Positions 8,333 to 17,331 of a stretch of DNA of 64,000 bases are shown here, in pieces (position 1 is the stretch's first letter; each line of letters starts with the position of its first letter). A program made the position numbers and the translations under genes. The notes under the pieces were generated by a model. That model was not told the DNA's origin. It saw only the letters and a program-made list of their open reading frames with translations, and ran no database searches. Location of the stretch: NCBI RefSeq assembly GCF_001687605.2, contig NZ_CP016539.2, positions 2,572,501 to 2,636,500 on the forward strand, given 5' to 3'. This stretch comes from Planococcus plakortidis (GTDB lineage Bacteria; Bacillota; Bacilli; Bacillales_A; Planococcaceae).

Positions 8333-9789
8333 GCTTTCTTCGCCTCGCGATACAGATGGATCGCTTCGACTGTACATTCGAAGACACCCGCGCCGATCAG
8401 CTTCCCGACTTCGGTGATCGGGCCAGCATACGGCAACGCTTCCCCCTGCTGCGTCGCGGCGACCAGGCAGCTATCGGTTGAGGTGCCCGTCGCGATCGTC
8501 CCGGTCAAGGGATCGATGACTTCTTCATGCTGCAAAGCTTTCGTTTTGGCTTCAGTCGCAGTGATCATCGCTTGAATGAACGCTTCATCCGACAGAATGC
8601 CGTTCACCATGATCCACGTATTGATCGTGCCGACGCGCTGCTCACGCGCCACGGCCTGCGATACATCAACGCCGTTGCCGACACCGGCCGTCACCGCCAC
8701 GACGATGCTGCCGAAATCAGCTTTGTATTCACGGACAATGGCATGCTCAGTACGCACAGCTGTCATCATCGCCACCGTATCCGTCGCTTTCAACCCGCTG
8801 TCTTCGATATAAGCGACCATTTCCACGTAACTATTGTCGATATTATAGGTGGCGTCGACGCGGCGGTTGAGGAAATTGCGGAACCAGCCCGAGCCTGCAT
8901 TGACAACTGCAGAGGAAACCGTCTTCAGCGGAAGCTCGCTCTGATAAGCGACGAATTCCGGCGTGATGAGAAAATCGCCGGCTCTCACTTTCTGACCTGG
9001 TGTTTTTCTCCGTACGTTTGGCAAAAGAGTGATCTGCGGCTTCGGCAGCTCTGGATGGGGATGGTTGCTGACACGCGTCCGATAGACAGACTCGACGTCA
9101 TGTGTCCGGACGACTTCGTGAGGCTCCCCTTTCCGGACGATGCTTCCTTCGTCCATCAATAAAAGTTCGTCGCAATACATCGATGCCAAGTTGATATCAT
9201 GAAAAATCGAGACAACTGTCAATTCTTTTTCGATGGCCTGCCTTTTGATCGTATCCAATAATTCTTTTTGATGGTTGATGTCAAGGTGGTTGGTCGGCTC
9301 ATCAAGAAGCAGGACCTCAGCGTTTTGCGCCAATGCCTGCGCCACGAAGACGCGCTGCTGCTCGCCGCCAGACATCTCCTCAAGCAAGGTCGATTCGTAG
9401 TGGCTGATGTTCATCAGCTGCATCGCTTCCTGGACGGCCGCTTCATCTTCCGCGGACCATGAGGAAAACCATCCGCTTTGGTGAGGGTACCTGCCGAGAG
9501 AAACCGTTTCGCGGACAGTATGTGAAAAAGCATGCGCATGAAGCTGCGGCAAGACCGCCATCTTGCGGGCCAATTCCTTGGCCGGGAAATCGTCGAGCGC
9601 CCTGCCGCCTATCCGGACCACGCCGGCTGTCGACCCCAAGACGCCGCTGATCAATTTCATCAACGTGGATTTCCCGCTGCCGTTCGGCCCGAGTATGCCG
9701 AGCATGCGGCCTTTTCCGACACCGAATGAAATGCGGTCGACGATTTTTTTATCGCCGTAGCCGCCTGATAGATTTTCGATTTGCAACAT
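8329..9789 (-). CDS. btuD: cobalamin ABC transporter ATPase fused to CbiZ amidohydrolase
   Basis: 486 residues in two parts. Residues 1 to about 250 are an ABC ATPase: Walker A GPNGSGKST near 34, signature MSGGEQQRV near 140, Walker B VLLLDEPTNHLD, and a switch His in SIFHDINLA. From about 285 to the end it matches adenosylcobinamide amidohydrolase CbiZ (VNAGSGWFRNFLNRRVD, TAGVGNGVD, IATGTSTDS). CbiZ opens imported pseudo- or incomplete corrinoids to adenosylcobyric acid, which CbiB can rebuild with the proper linker. The fusion therefore joins import and remodelling. B. subtilis YvrA is a known ATPase of similar extended length. Starts immediately after the btuC stop codon (TAAATG). Confidence 0.9.
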   Translation of the reverse strand: MLQIENLSGGYGDKKIVDRISFGVGKGRMLGILGPNGSGKSTLMKLISGVLGSTAGVVRIGGRALDDFPAKELARKMAVLPQLHAHAFSHTVRETVSLGRYPHQSGWFSSWSAEDEAAVQEAMQLMNISHYESTLLEEMSGGEQQRVFVAQALAQNAEVLLLDEPTNHLDINHQKELLDTIKRQAIEKELTVVSIFHDINLASMYCDELLLMDEGSIVRKGEPHEVVRTHDVESVYRTRVSNHPHPELPKPQITLLPNVRRKTPGQKVRAGDFLITPEFVAYQSELPLKTVSSAVVNAGSGWFRNFLNRRVDATYNIDNSYVEMVAYIEDSGLKATDTVAMMTAVRTEHAIVREYKADFGSIVVAVTAGVGNGVDVSQAVAREQRVGTINTWIMVNGILSDEAFIQAMITATEAKTKALQHEEVIDPLTGTIATGTSTDSCLVAATQQGEALPYAGPITEVGKLIGAGVFECTVEAIHLYREAKKA

Positions 9790-10782
9790 TTAAAGCCCTC
9801 CTCTGCGCTGGCGGAAAAAGATGAATGCAAAGACCGGCGCCCCGATGAATGCGGTGATGACCCCGATCGGCAATTCGGTCGGCGAGATAATCGTCCGCGC
9901 CACCAGGTCGCAAATAATCAATAGCGCGGCTCCATTGATGAACGATAAGGGCAGCACATGCCGGTGGTCAGAACCCCAGACGAGACGTGTCATGTGCGGG
10001 ACGACCAAGCCGACAAAGCCGATCGTCCCGGATACTGCGACGGCAGTTCCGGTCAGGACCGAGCCGCCGATCAAAATCGCCATCTTGCTCCTCTTGACGT
10101 CCACGCCCAGATGCTGTGCGCGCTCTTCCCCGAACAGCATGGCATTTAATTCCCTGCGGTAGAGCCATAAGACGAATGAACCGGCCAATACGAACGGCAA
10201 AGCCATCTGTACATAAGGCCAGCCTCGCATCGACACGCTGCCGAGTAGCCAACCGATGATCTGCCGGAGCTCTTCGCCGGTCAATGCGATCATCAAGGAC
10301 ATGATCGACCCGAGGAATGAACTGAAGATGATACCGGTTAAAATGACCGTCTCCATCTTCATCGACCGGTCAACAAGCCGCGCAAAGCCCATGACGGCGA
10401 GCATCGTGATCAATGCGCCGATCATGCTGATGACCGGCAAGGTGAACAGGCCGAGAAACGGAATGGAGATGCCGAAAAAAAGCGTCATCACGGCACCGAC
10501 AGCGGCACCGGACGACACTCCCAAAGTATAAGGATCAGCGAGCGGATTTTTCAGCAAGCCCTGAAAAGCTGCGCCCGCAATCGCAAGTGCCGCACCGACC
10601 AGTCCCGCAAGCACTACGCGTGGCATGCGGATATTCCATAAAATGTTCGCTGCGGCTTCGTCTGAAGAAGGATTCCAGATGACCGCCGGTGAAATCGGCA
10701 CCGTCCCGACCGTCACGCCAAGTACCATCGCCCCGGCCAATAAAATCAGGGAGACCAGATAGGCGAGTGCAGATTTACTCAC
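9790..10782 (-). CDS. btuC: cobalamin ABC transporter permease BtuC
   Basis: 330 residues, FecCD/BtuC family with about ten membrane helices. Family blocks seen: RMPRVVLAGLVGAALAIAGAAFQ-type helix 2 region (around residue 50), NPLADPYTLGVSSGAA, the coupling helix region GEERAQHLGVDV, and the C-terminal FIGAPVFAFIFFRQRRG. It starts with GTG at 10782, eight bases inside the btuF 3' end (GTGAGTAA). Confidence 0.9.
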   Translation of the reverse strand: MSKSALAYLVSLILLAGAMVLGVTVGTVPISPAVIWNPSSDEAAANILWNIRMPRVVLAGLVGAALAIAGAAFQGLLKNPLADPYTLGVSSGAAVGAVMTLFFGISIPFLGLFTLPVISMIGALITMLAVMGFARLVDRSMKMETVILTGIIFSSFLGSIMSLMIALTGEELRQIIGWLLGSVSMRGWPYVQMALPFVLAGSFVLWLYRRELNAMLFGEERAQHLGVDVKRSKMAILIGGSVLTGTAVAVSGTIGFVGLVVPHMTRLVWGSDHRHVLPLSFINGAALLIICDLVARTIISPTELPIGVITAFIGAPVFAFIFFRQRRGGL

Positions 10783-11752
10783 TGAAGGTCTCCGGATAAA
10801 TCAACTCTGCCATCGTCATCAAGCCTTCCGTCAAACGCGGGCCTGGGCGCGTGACGGTATCCGGATTCAATTCATGGACGGCATCTTCCTGCACGGCCGT
10901 CACATCTGCATAGCCGCTGCGCTCTTTGATCAGTTCAGCAGCATTTTCGATATAGCCGCCTTCTGTGGTGATGATGATTTCAGGGTTGGCCGCAACGACC
11001 GCTTCCGGATCCATGCTGATCCACCCTTCCTCGCCTCCTGCTACATTTTCCGCTTGGATCATTGTCAGCATTTCATGGATGAACGTACCCGTTCCGGCTG
11101 TATAAAGTTCCGGTTCGCTGCCGATCTCCACAAAGACCGATTTGGATTCATCGACACCAGCCGCCAGTTCTTCCACTTCCGCGACTTGCGCTTCCATTTC
11201 TTCAATCAACCCGTCTGCCGCTTCCACTGCGCCTGACACTTGGCCGATGACCGAAATCGTTTCATATACTTCATCAAATGTTTCTGCGTTTTCCACGACA
11301 AAGACATTCAATCCGGCATCACGCAACTGCTGATATCCTTCAGTTCCCATGCCGAGCCCTGATTCATGGGCCAAAACGACATCCGGCTGCAGGCTGATGA
11401 TTTTCTCCACATTGAATTCCTGGCCACCGATCTTTTCAAGATCCGCTACTTCTTCCGGGTAATTGTCGAAATCCGAAACGCCGACCATTTTGTCTCCCAA
11501 ACCGAGTTCGTAGGCGATTTCCGTATTAGAAGGAATCATCGAAACGAATGATTCCGGTTCTTCTTCGATGACCACTTCATCGCCCATTGCATCGACTAAG
11601 GTGACCGGAAATTCCGCTTCCGCTACTTCCGACGGCGGTTCAGCCGGTGTTTCTACATCTTGCTCTTCGACAGGCGCCGCACCGTCGCCGCATCCAGCCA
11701 GTACAATGGCAGCTATTCCTGCAGCTGTCCCGAATTTCCATCTGTTTTTCAT
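10775..11752 (-). CDS. btuF: cobalamin-binding lipoprotein BtuF
   Basis: 325-residue periplasmic-binding-type protein (class III, TroA-like fold) with a lipoprotein signal peptide: charged MKNRWK, hydrophobic stretch, then lipobox VLAGC. After it comes an acidic linker, then the binding domain with SMIPSNTEIAYELGLG and VLAHESGLG blocks. Expected to capture corrinoids outside the membrane and hand them to BtuC. First gene of the riboswitch-controlled operon; the ATG has GGAG upstream. The 5' leader between the riboswitch terminator and this gene carries an inserted intergenic repeat (11788-11886). Confidence 0.88.
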   Translation of the reverse strand: MKNRWKFGTAAGIAAIVLAGCGDGAAPVEEQDVETPAEPPSEVAEAEFPVTLVDAMGDEVVIEEEPESFVSMIPSNTEIAYELGLGDKMVGVSDFDNYPEEVADLEKIGGQEFNVEKIISLQPDVVLAHESGLGMGTEGYQQLRDAGLNVFVVENAETFDEVYETISVIGQVSGAVEAADGLIEEMEAQVAEVEELAAGVDESKSVFVEIGSEPELYTAGTGTFIHEMLTMIQAENVAGGEEGWISMDPEAVVAANPEIIITTEGGYIENAAELIKERSGYADVTAVQEDAVHELNPDTVTRPGPRLTEGLMTMAELIYPETFSE

Positions 11753-11787
11753 GTCTTTTCCTCCTGATGTTTTGTATTATCCCTACT

Positions 11788-11886
11788 AAGCGCTCGCTCG
11801 GGGTCATAAGCCGACTGCCCTATGCGGCTGAAAAGCGCCGCTTCGGCCATCCGTCTTACGCCTGTCGAGGCATAACAGCCGCTTCC
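11788..11886. repeat. intergenic hairpin repeat, family B, copy 1
   Basis: About 85 bases are shared with 14509-14604, including GGGTCATAAGCC, TGCGGCTGAAAAGCGCCGC and CCGTCTTA-GCCTGTCG. Both copies form a long imperfect inverted repeat. This copy sits in the btuF leader between attenuator and start codon. Confidence 0.7.
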
Positions 11887-11893
11887 ACATTTC

Positions 11894-11931
11894 ATAAAAA
11901 AAGTCCCCTGCAGTGAAACTGCGGGGGACTT
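11894..11931 (-). terminator. riboswitch-associated intrinsic terminator
   Basis: On the minus strand, a perfect 13-bp stem (AGTCCCCCGCAGT, loop TTC, ACTGCAGGGGACT with one G-T pair) is followed by seven T. It lies 3' of the B12 riboswitch and 5' of btuF, so it is the likely expression platform: corrinoid binding favours termination. Confidence 0.85.
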
Positions 11932-11979
11932 ACAGGACGGTTCGCAAAACAAGCGCGTCCAGCCTGTCCTCGCAAGCTT

Positions 11980-12165
11980 TCGATTCGGTGTTCATGAAGG
12001 CAGGTCTCCTGGCTTGTGATCGTCGCTCGCTGCGCCTTCCCGGGATTTCCCAGTGGCTTGTCGCAGTTCGCTCTCACATACAGTGGCGGGACCGCGCCGG
12101 AATCGCACCGGCTTCCCTTTTAACTCATGTTCTTAGACATAAGCACCTTCATGATTGCTATTCAA
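11980..12165 (-). promoter_or_regulatory. cobalamin riboswitch
   Basis: On the minus strand the B12 box AAGCCAGGAGACCTGCC lies at 12015-11999. The upstream core includes GGGAAGCCGGTG, CGATTCCGGCGCGG and TCCCGCCACTG between 12117 and 12081. Outer P1 arms GGTG (near 12142) and CACC (near 11987) can pair. It precedes a terminator and the btuF operon. All consensus pieces are in order, so the class is clear; the exact ends are approximate. Confidence 0.93.
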
Positions 12166-12181
12166 TTGATTTGATGACTCC

Positions 12182-12209
12182 ATTATACACCGAAAGCGCT
12201 AATTGTCTT
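12182..12209 (-). promoter_or_regulatory. btuF operon promoter
   Basis: AAGACA (12209-12204) and TATAAT (12187-12182) are 16 bp apart on the minus strand, just upstream of the riboswitch. The -35 hexamer abuts the argS stop codon, so the B12 operon can be transcribed independently of argS. Confidence 0.65.
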
Positions 12210-13871
12210 CTACATTTTTTCAGGAGCTTGGACGCCGACGGTCTTCAGGGCGTTTGCGAGTGTTGTCTTAACCCCTTCGATCAAGGCAAGGCGTGCACGC
12301 GTCAAGTCTTCGTTGCTGGCATCGAGCACTTTATTGGCATTATAGAAGCTGTGGAAGCTCGAAGCCAATTCGTGGATATATGTCGTGACACGGTGAGGCG
12401 CGCGAAGTTTCGCGGCGTCTGCGATGACTTGCGGGAAATCGCCGATCTTCTTCAGAACTTCGATTTCTTTTTCGTGTGCCAACAGTTCCAGATGCTCAGT
12501 TGAAGCGGTGAAGTCCTGTTCAGCAGCCTGGCGCAAAATCGAGCAGATGCGCGCATGCGCGTACTGGGAATAATAAACCGGGTTCTCGTTGGACTGGGAT
12601 ACGGCCAAATCCAAGTCGAAGTCCATATGCGAATCGCCAGAGCGCATCGCAAAGAAGTAACGGACCGCATCAAGGCCGACCAATTCGACCAATTCGCGCA
12701 TCGTGACGGCTTTGCCGGTACGTTTGCTCATCTTCATCTTTTCGCCGTCTTTATACAATTGCACCATTTGGATGATGCTCACTTCGAGCGTATCGCGGTC
12801 ATAGCCAAGCGCTTCGATCGCCGCTTTCATGCGCGGGATATACCCATGATGGTCAGCTCCCCAAATATTGATGAGCTTGTCGAAGCCGCGCTGGATTTTG
12901 TCTTCATGGTAAGCGATATCCGGCGTCAAATATGTGTACGTGCCGTCGTTCTTGATGAGCACGCGGTCTTTGTCATCGCCGAATGTCGTCGAGCGGAACC
13001 AAGTCGCACCGTCTTCTTCGTAAATATGGCCATTGTCGCGCAGTTTTTTCAGGGCCGCATCAATCTTGCCGTTTTCATAAAGGGAGGTTTCCGAATACCA
13101 CACATCAAAATGGACACGAAAATCAGCCAAGTCTTTCTGCAGTTTCGCGAGTTCCACTTTCAAGCCGTGCTCACGGAAGGCTTTGTAACGTTCCTGTTCT
13201 GTCATATGGAGGAATTTATCGCCATGCTCTTCAACAAGCGCCGCTGCGATATCGATGATGTCCTGTCCGCGGTAGCCATCTTCTGGCATGCTTTCGCCTT
13301 TCCCAAGCGCTTCGAAATAACGCCCTTCGATCGACAAGGCCAGGTTATTGATCTGGTTCCCTGCATCGTTGATGTAATATTCACGGGATACATCATAGCC
13401 TGCAAGGTCCAGGATATTGCACAGGGAGTCCCCGACAGAAGAGCCGCGGGCGTGTCCCAAATGAAGATCGCCTGTCGGATTCGCCGAGACGAATTCCACT
13501 TGGATGCGCTCGCTGTTGCCTGAGTTCGAACGGCCGTATTCTGCGCCCTGCTCAAGGACCGTCTTGATGACATCGTTCAAATAATCTTTCTTGATGATGA
13601 TATTAATGAAACCAGGGCCTGCGATATCGACTTTCTCGATATTCGCCGACTGAGTATCCAGGTTTTCTACGATAGCTTCGGCGATCGCGCGCGGCGGCTT
13701 TTTCGCGAGTTTCGTCAATTGCATCGCCACGTTCGTCGCATAATCGCCGTTTGCTTTATCTCTCGGCGACTCCAATTGGACCTGGACCGGTTCTTCTGTA
13801 AGCCCCGCTTTTTGGACCGCTTCGGCGATCGCCTGTTTAATGTTTTGCTGTACTTGTTCTACTGCGTTCAT
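12210..13871 (-). CDS. argS: arginyl-tRNA synthetase
   Basis: 553 residues, normal class I ArgRS length. The HIGH-type motif HLGH is at 137-140 ([14 protein letters not shown]), the KMSK motif at 380-383 followed by RTG, and ArgRS blocks such as YYINDAGNQ (165-173) and WGADHHGYI are present. Charges tRNA-Arg with arginine in the cytosol. The ATG overlaps the stop of the upstream ywiB gene (ATGA), as in other Bacillales, so the two are probably co-translated. No clear terminator separates it from the B12 operon promoter, so read-through is possible. Confidence 0.97.
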   Translation of the reverse strand: MNAVEQVQQNIKQAIAEAVQKAGLTEEPVQVQLESPRDKANGDYATNVAMQLTKLAKKPPRAIAEAIVENLDTQSANIEKVDIAGPGFINIIIKKDYLNDVIKTVLEQGAEYGRSNSGNSERIQVEFVSANPTGDLHLGHARGSSVGDSLCNILDLAGYDVSREYYINDAGNQINNLALSIEGRYFEALGKGESMPEDGYRGQDIIDIAAALVEEHGDKFLHMTEQERYKAFREHGLKVELAKLQKDLADFRVHFDVWYSETSLYENGKIDAALKKLRDNGHIYEEDGATWFRSTTFGDDKDRVLIKNDGTYTYLTPDIAYHEDKIQRGFDKLINIWGADHHGYIPRMKAAIEALGYDRDTLEVSIIQMVQLYKDGEKMKMSKRTGKAVTMRELVELVGLDAVRYFFAMRSGDSHMDFDLDLAVSQSNENPVYYSQYAHARICSILRQAAEQDFTASTEHLELLAHEKEIEVLKKIGDFPQVIADAAKLRAPHRVTTYIHELASSFHSFYNANKVLDASNEDLTRARLALIEGVKTTLANALKTVGVQAPEKM

Positions 13872-14278
13872 CTGGTTCCCTCCGTAAACTGTATTTCCAT
13901 CTCGTATTCGCCGGCAAAGTCGTTTCCTAACGCTAAATCGTAGCGCACCTTGAAACGGCTTTCCGTCATGATGAGTTCGTGCGCTTTGGTCGTGAGCATG
14001 AACGATTCTTCCCCGTGGCGCAAATTGCCGGTCTGTTCCTTATCCAATAGGAATGGCAGGCGCATCTGCAAGCCTCCGCTGCGCATCACGACAGCATCTG
14101 TTTCACCGAGTTTGACCGTTGTCCGGATATCGAGATCGTCCTGCCGCTCATCGTATTGTAGATAGCGGCGACCGTTTTTTTCGGTCAGAACGCCTTCTGA
14201 ACGCAGTTCCATCACTTGATCTTCGGCACCCGGCTGGCGGATGACCGTCGTCAATTTGATTTTCACCGATTTCTTCAT
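13868..14278 (-). CDS. ywiB: YwiB family protein (DUF1934)
   Basis: About 136 residues, a lipocalin-like small cytosolic protein of unknown role that sits upstream of argS in many Bacillales. The sequence is rich in alternating hydrophobic/charged beta-strand patterns ([28 protein letters not shown]) with no membrane segment. ATG 14278 was chosen over the ATG two codons earlier because AAAGG is then nine bases away. Conservation with argS suggests a translation-related link, but no function is established. Confidence 0.85.
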   Translation of the reverse strand: MKKSVKIKLTTVIRQPGAEDQVMELRSEGVLTEKNGRRYLQYDERQDDLDIRTTVKLGETDAVVMRSGGLQMRLPFLLDKEQTGNLRHGEESFMLTTKAHELIMTESRFKVRYDLALGNDFAGEYEMEIQFTEGTR

Positions 14279-14313
14279 ATGCATCCGCCTTTCCGATAAA
14301 TAATAACCTTTTC

Positions 14314-14343
14314 ATTATAGCCCGATTGCCGCCGGTTTTTCAA
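14314..14343 (-). promoter_or_regulatory. ywiB-argS promoter
   Basis: TTGAAA (14343-14338) and TATAAT (14319-14314) are 18 bp apart on the minus strand, about 35 bp ahead of ywiB. Confidence 0.7.
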
Positions 14344-14416
14344 TCTAATCCGAGCTAGCCTTCACTGCTTCTATAAATAAAAAAGTGTCTTGTATTGCCA
14401 TAACTTAATTTTCGGC

Positions 14417-14458
14417 AAAACAAAGCCGGCCTATGATTTAATAGGCCGGCTTTGTTTT
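14417..14458 (-). terminator. terminator after speB
   Basis: Near-perfect stem AAAACAAAGCCGGCCTA / TAGGCCGGCTTTGTTTT with an eight-base loop. The structure is symmetric and could work in either direction; it separates speE-speB from ywiB-argS. Confidence 0.85.
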
Positions 14459-14508
14459 AGGTTTTGAAAGTAGCTATGCGCTTGCGCTTTTCTTCTTGTC
14501 TAGCTCCA

Positions 14509-14604
14509 GCGCCTAGCTCCTCGGGTCATAAGCCATTCTGGCTGTGCGGCTGAAAAGCGCCGCTTCGCCAGACCGTCTTATGCCTGTCGGAGCTGGACAG
14601 GCGC
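14509..14604. repeat. intergenic hairpin repeat, family B, copy 2
   Basis: Long imperfect inverted repeat (GCGCCTAGCTCC... to ...GGAGCTGGACAGGCGC) sharing its core with 11788-11886. It begins 12 bases after the speB stop codon, so it will be part of the speB 3' untranslated region. Confidence 0.75.
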
Positions 14605-14615
14605 TTCCGCTTTTC

Positions 14616-15488
14616 TTATTTAACCCACCCAAGGATCATTTCGCGGATGAGTTTGCTTGCGGTGTTCGCTGTTTGATCGGAATGATCGTAAACTGGCGCG
14701 AGTTCAACGAGGTCGAAGCCGACGACGTTGACGCCCGATGCTGCGATGGCATGGATCGAAGCAAGCAGTTCGCGCGATGTGATGCCGCCTGCGTCGACTG
14801 TTCCTGTCCCCGGTGCATGTGCCGGGTCGAGCACGTCCATATCAATTGTGATATAGACCGGACGGCCGTCGAGTGTCGGCAGAACTTGTTTCAACGGCTC
14901 GAGCACTTCGAATTTGTACAAATGCATGCCTTGCTCTTTCGCCCATTCGAATTCTTCTTTCATTCCTGAACGGATGCCGAACGAGTATACGTTTTTCGGG
15001 CCGATGTGATCGGCAATTTTACGGATCGGCGTTGAATGCGAATATTCTTCGCCTTCGTAGTTTTCACGGAGATCGGTATGGGCATCGAAATGGATGATGG
15101 CAAGATCGTCGTATTTGCTCGCGACCGCCTTCATGACCGGCAGCGACACCAAATGCTCGCCGCCCATGCCCATTGGGATTTTCCCGTCAGCCAACAACGT
15201 GTGCACATAAGTCTCGATCTCGAGAAGAGATTTTTCCGGATTGCCGAATGGCAGTGGGATATCTCCCGCATCGAAAAATTTCACATCTTCAAGCTCGCGG
15301 TCCAGGTACGGGCTGTATTCTTCCAGCCCAATCGAGACTTCGCGGATTTTATTCGGGCCAAAACGCGATCCCGGGCGGTAGCTGACGGTCCAGTCCATCG
15401 GCATGCCGTAAAGGACTGCTTTCGACTCTTCGTAATTCGGATGGCTTTTGATGAATACTTTTCCTGAATAAGTTTCGTCAAAGCGCAT
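14616..15488 (-). CDS. speB: agmatinase
   Basis: Ureohydrolase converting agmatine to putrescine and urea. 290 residues, as in B. subtilis SpeB, and closely similar to it from MRFDETYSGKVFIKSHP onward. Manganese ligands are seen in GGEH (H112), the DAHTD motif (135-139) and DMDVLDPAHAPG. ATG 15488 follows the speE stop by one base; a GTG nine bases earlier is the alternative. With speE it forms the two-gene spermidine operon. Confidence 0.95.
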   Translation of the reverse strand: MRFDETYSGKVFIKSHPNYEESKAVLYGMPMDWTVSYRPGSRFGPNKIREVSIGLEEYSPYLDRELEDVKFFDAGDIPLPFGNPEKSLLEIETYVHTLLADGKIPMGMGGEHLVSLPVMKAVASKYDDLAIIHFDAHTDLRENYEGEEYSHSTPIRKIADHIGPKNVYSFGIRSGMKEEFEWAKEQGMHLYKFEVLEPLKQVLPTLDGRPVYITIDMDVLDPAHAPGTGTVDAGGITSRELLASIHAIAASGVNVVGFDLVELAPVYDHSDQTANTASKLIREMILGWVK

Positions 15489-15489
15489 C

Positions 15490-16323
15490 TTATTCACCCG
15501 TCAAATCTTTCACGAATTTCGGCAAAACGAATGCCGCGTTGTGCAGTTCCGGCGTGTAATATTTTGTTTCGATATCGTGGAATCGCTCAGCCGGCACTTC
15601 CAGCGGGTTGTATTTTTTCGAACCGATCGTGAACGACCACAAACCGCTTGGGTACGTCGGGATGTTCGCGAGGTATAATTTCGTGATTGGGAAAATCTCT
15701 CTGACATCGCTTTGCACTTGCTTGATCAAATCCGGCGTGAACCACGGGTTGTCCGATTGTGCCACAAAGATGCCGTCTTCTTTCAAGGCTTTCGAGATGC
15801 CAGCGTAGAAGCCTTTCGAGAACAAATTCACTGCCGGCCCGACCGGTTCAGTGGAATCGACCATGATGACGTCGAATTCGTTTTCCGATTCCGCGATGTG
15901 CATGAAGCCGTCGCCGACGATCACTTCAACGCGCGCATCTTCCAAACCGGATGCGATCGATGGCAAGAATTTTTTCGAGTACTCGATGACTTTGCCGTCG
16001 ATATCGACAAGCGTCGCTTTTTTGACAGAAGGGTGTTTCAGGATTTCACGGATGACGCCTCCGTCTCCTCCGCCGACAACCAATACGTTCTCCGGGTTTG
16101 GGTGCGTGAACAAAGGCACGTGCGCCACCATTTCGTGGTAGACGAATTCGTCTTTTTCAGAAGTCATGACCATGCCATCCAAGAACAGCATATTGCCCCA
16201 TTCGGCTGTTTCAGCCATTTCTAAATATTGGAAATCTGTTTGTTCTGTATGAAGCGTTTTATTGATTTTCATTGTAATCCCGAAGTTTTCGGTTTGTTTT
16301 TCGGTATACCAGAATCCTGCCAT
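15490..16323 (-). CDS. speE: spermidine synthase
   Basis: 277 residues. Transfers aminopropyl from decarboxylated S-adenosylmethionine to putrescine. The nucleotide-binding GGGDGG motif is at 84-89, and the catalytic acidic block [10 protein letters not shown] near 155. N-terminal [12 protein letters not shown] is typical of Gram-positive SpeE. Upstream of speB in one transcript; no S-adenosylmethionine decarboxylase gene (speD) is in the window. Confidence 0.95.
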   Translation of the reverse strand: MAGFWYTEKQTENFGITMKINKTLHTEQTDFQYLEMAETAEWGNMLFLDGMVMTSEKDEFVYHEMVAHVPLFTHPNPENVLVVGGGDGGVIREILKHPSVKKATLVDIDGKVIEYSKKFLPSIASGLEDARVEVIVGDGFMHIAESENEFDVIMVDSTEPVGPAVNLFSKGFYAGISKALKEDGIFVAQSDNPWFTPDLIKQVQSDVREIFPITKLYLANIPTYPSGLWSFTIGSKKYNPLEVPAERFHDIETKYYTPELHNAAFVLPKFVKDLTGE

Positions 16324-16368
16324 GTATAATCAAACTCCTTTATTGATCAGATTGAAATCACTTTACAA

Positions 16369-16396
16369 AGTATAAGTGTTTTCCGCAAAAGTGCAA
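16369..16396 (-). promoter_or_regulatory. speE-speB promoter
   Basis: TTGCAC (16396-16391) and TATACT (16374-16369) are 16 bp apart on the minus strand, about 45 bp before speE. Confidence 0.6.
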
Positions 16397-16504
16397 TACA
16401 ATTTTCCGCCACTTTTCTTTACCCGATTCGGCGTGGACTATGCATATTGAATAGATGCGCCTACTTTTGTCATGGCCTGGGCATATTCGGGATTCAGCGC
16501 ATGC

Positions 16505-16554
16505 AAAAAGGCTTTCTGCAAAGGGAATCGATTCCCTGCACAGAAAACCTTTTT
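16505..16554. terminator. long 50-bp dyad, probable bidirectional terminator
   Basis: AAAAAGG...CCTTTTT encloses cTTTCTG/CAGAAAa and a perfect central palindrome AGGGAATCGATTCCCT. It lies between ywhD (ending at 16752) and the speE promoter. A run of T at each end suits a terminator in both directions. The rest of the 16324-16751 gap shows no credible gene. Confidence 0.6.
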
Positions 16555-16751
16555 GGCCTGATGGGCGCGGAGGAAGTGACATGAGGCATTGGGCTTGGGT
16601 TTGTCGCAATGGCTCATAGCACTTGCCCGCTATCAGGTGTCCTAGCTTTCTAGATGAAAAGCTGTACTCTCAGTTTACTTTCTTTTCGGTTCAACTTCAA
16701 CTGCCTGAAGGACCGAATTTCAGGTTTCACATTTCGTTCAAGAATCCGCGC

Positions 16752-17267
16752 TTATTGCGCGAGGTCATTGTGCAATTGTTCCGAGCTGCGTTCCCACATT
16801 TCCGGATTGTGGGTCTTCAAATAATCGGCGAGCACTTTTTTCGACGGCGCATCCATATGGTCGACGATGATTTTGCGCTTCATCGATTTGTCCATCAGAT
16901 TGACGTGGTCGGCCAGTATTTTATAGCCGCGGCGCTTTTCGCGGTTGACGACCATTTCACATGCCGTGACGCCCGCATAGTAAGGCCCTGCCGGATTGAA
17001 GTCGATGGTGATCCATACAAGCCAATAATCTTTTCCGCCAGCGGAGTCTGCGCGATTGGTCGTGAATTTGATGCCGCGTTCGGTCTGGCTCCTTGCATGC
17101 ATCGCGCCGATATCGAGCACCGCGTCCTGTTCTTCGACGTCGATGATGAGCGGCGAAACGTTCTCAAGTGATAGGGAACCGATGCCATAGCCCTTGTGTC
17201 CGTCAGTTGGATCGTCTTTTATGATGGTGAATCCCAATTTCTTTTTCGGTTTCTCTTCATTTGCCAT
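16752..17267 (-). CDS. ywhD: YwhD family protein
   Basis: 171 residues; a conserved Bacillales protein next to speE and ywhB in B. subtilis as well. The function is not established. The first 10 residues are lysine-rich and hydrophilic, then KKLGFTIIKDDPTDGHKGYG begins the conserved part, with a second block WITIDFNPAGPYYAGVTACEM. No signal peptide or membrane helix. ATG 17267 has GGAGG nine bases upstream. A longer frame to 17498 overlaps the divergent ywhB gene and was rejected. Confidence 0.85.
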   Translation of the reverse strand: MANEEKPKKKLGFTIIKDDPTDGHKGYGIGSLSLENVSPLIIDVEEQDAVLDIGAMHARSQTERGIKFTTNRADSAGGKDYWLVWITIDFNPAGPYYAGVTACEMVVNREKRRGYKILADHVNLMDKSMKRKIIVDHMDAPSKKVLADYLKTHNPEMWERSSEQLHNDLAQ

Positions 17268-17295
17268 TTGTACAATTCCTCCATTCTGATATGAT
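17268..17295 (+). promoter_or_regulatory. ywhB promoter
   Basis: TTGTAC (17268-17273) and TATGAT (17290-17295) with a 16-bp spacer, in the 64-bp divergent region between ywhD and ywhB. Confidence 0.5.
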
Positions 17296-17331
17296 AAGCC
17301 TAACATCCAATGAAAAGGAGCTGCATCCATT

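Noticed and set aside
12555-13523. Antisense frame of 322 codons over argS
   Set aside because: argS is certain in the opposite frame; no independent support.
16358-16609. 83-codon frame between speE and ywhD
   Set aside because: Covers the speE promoter and the 50-bp dyad; non-coding composition.
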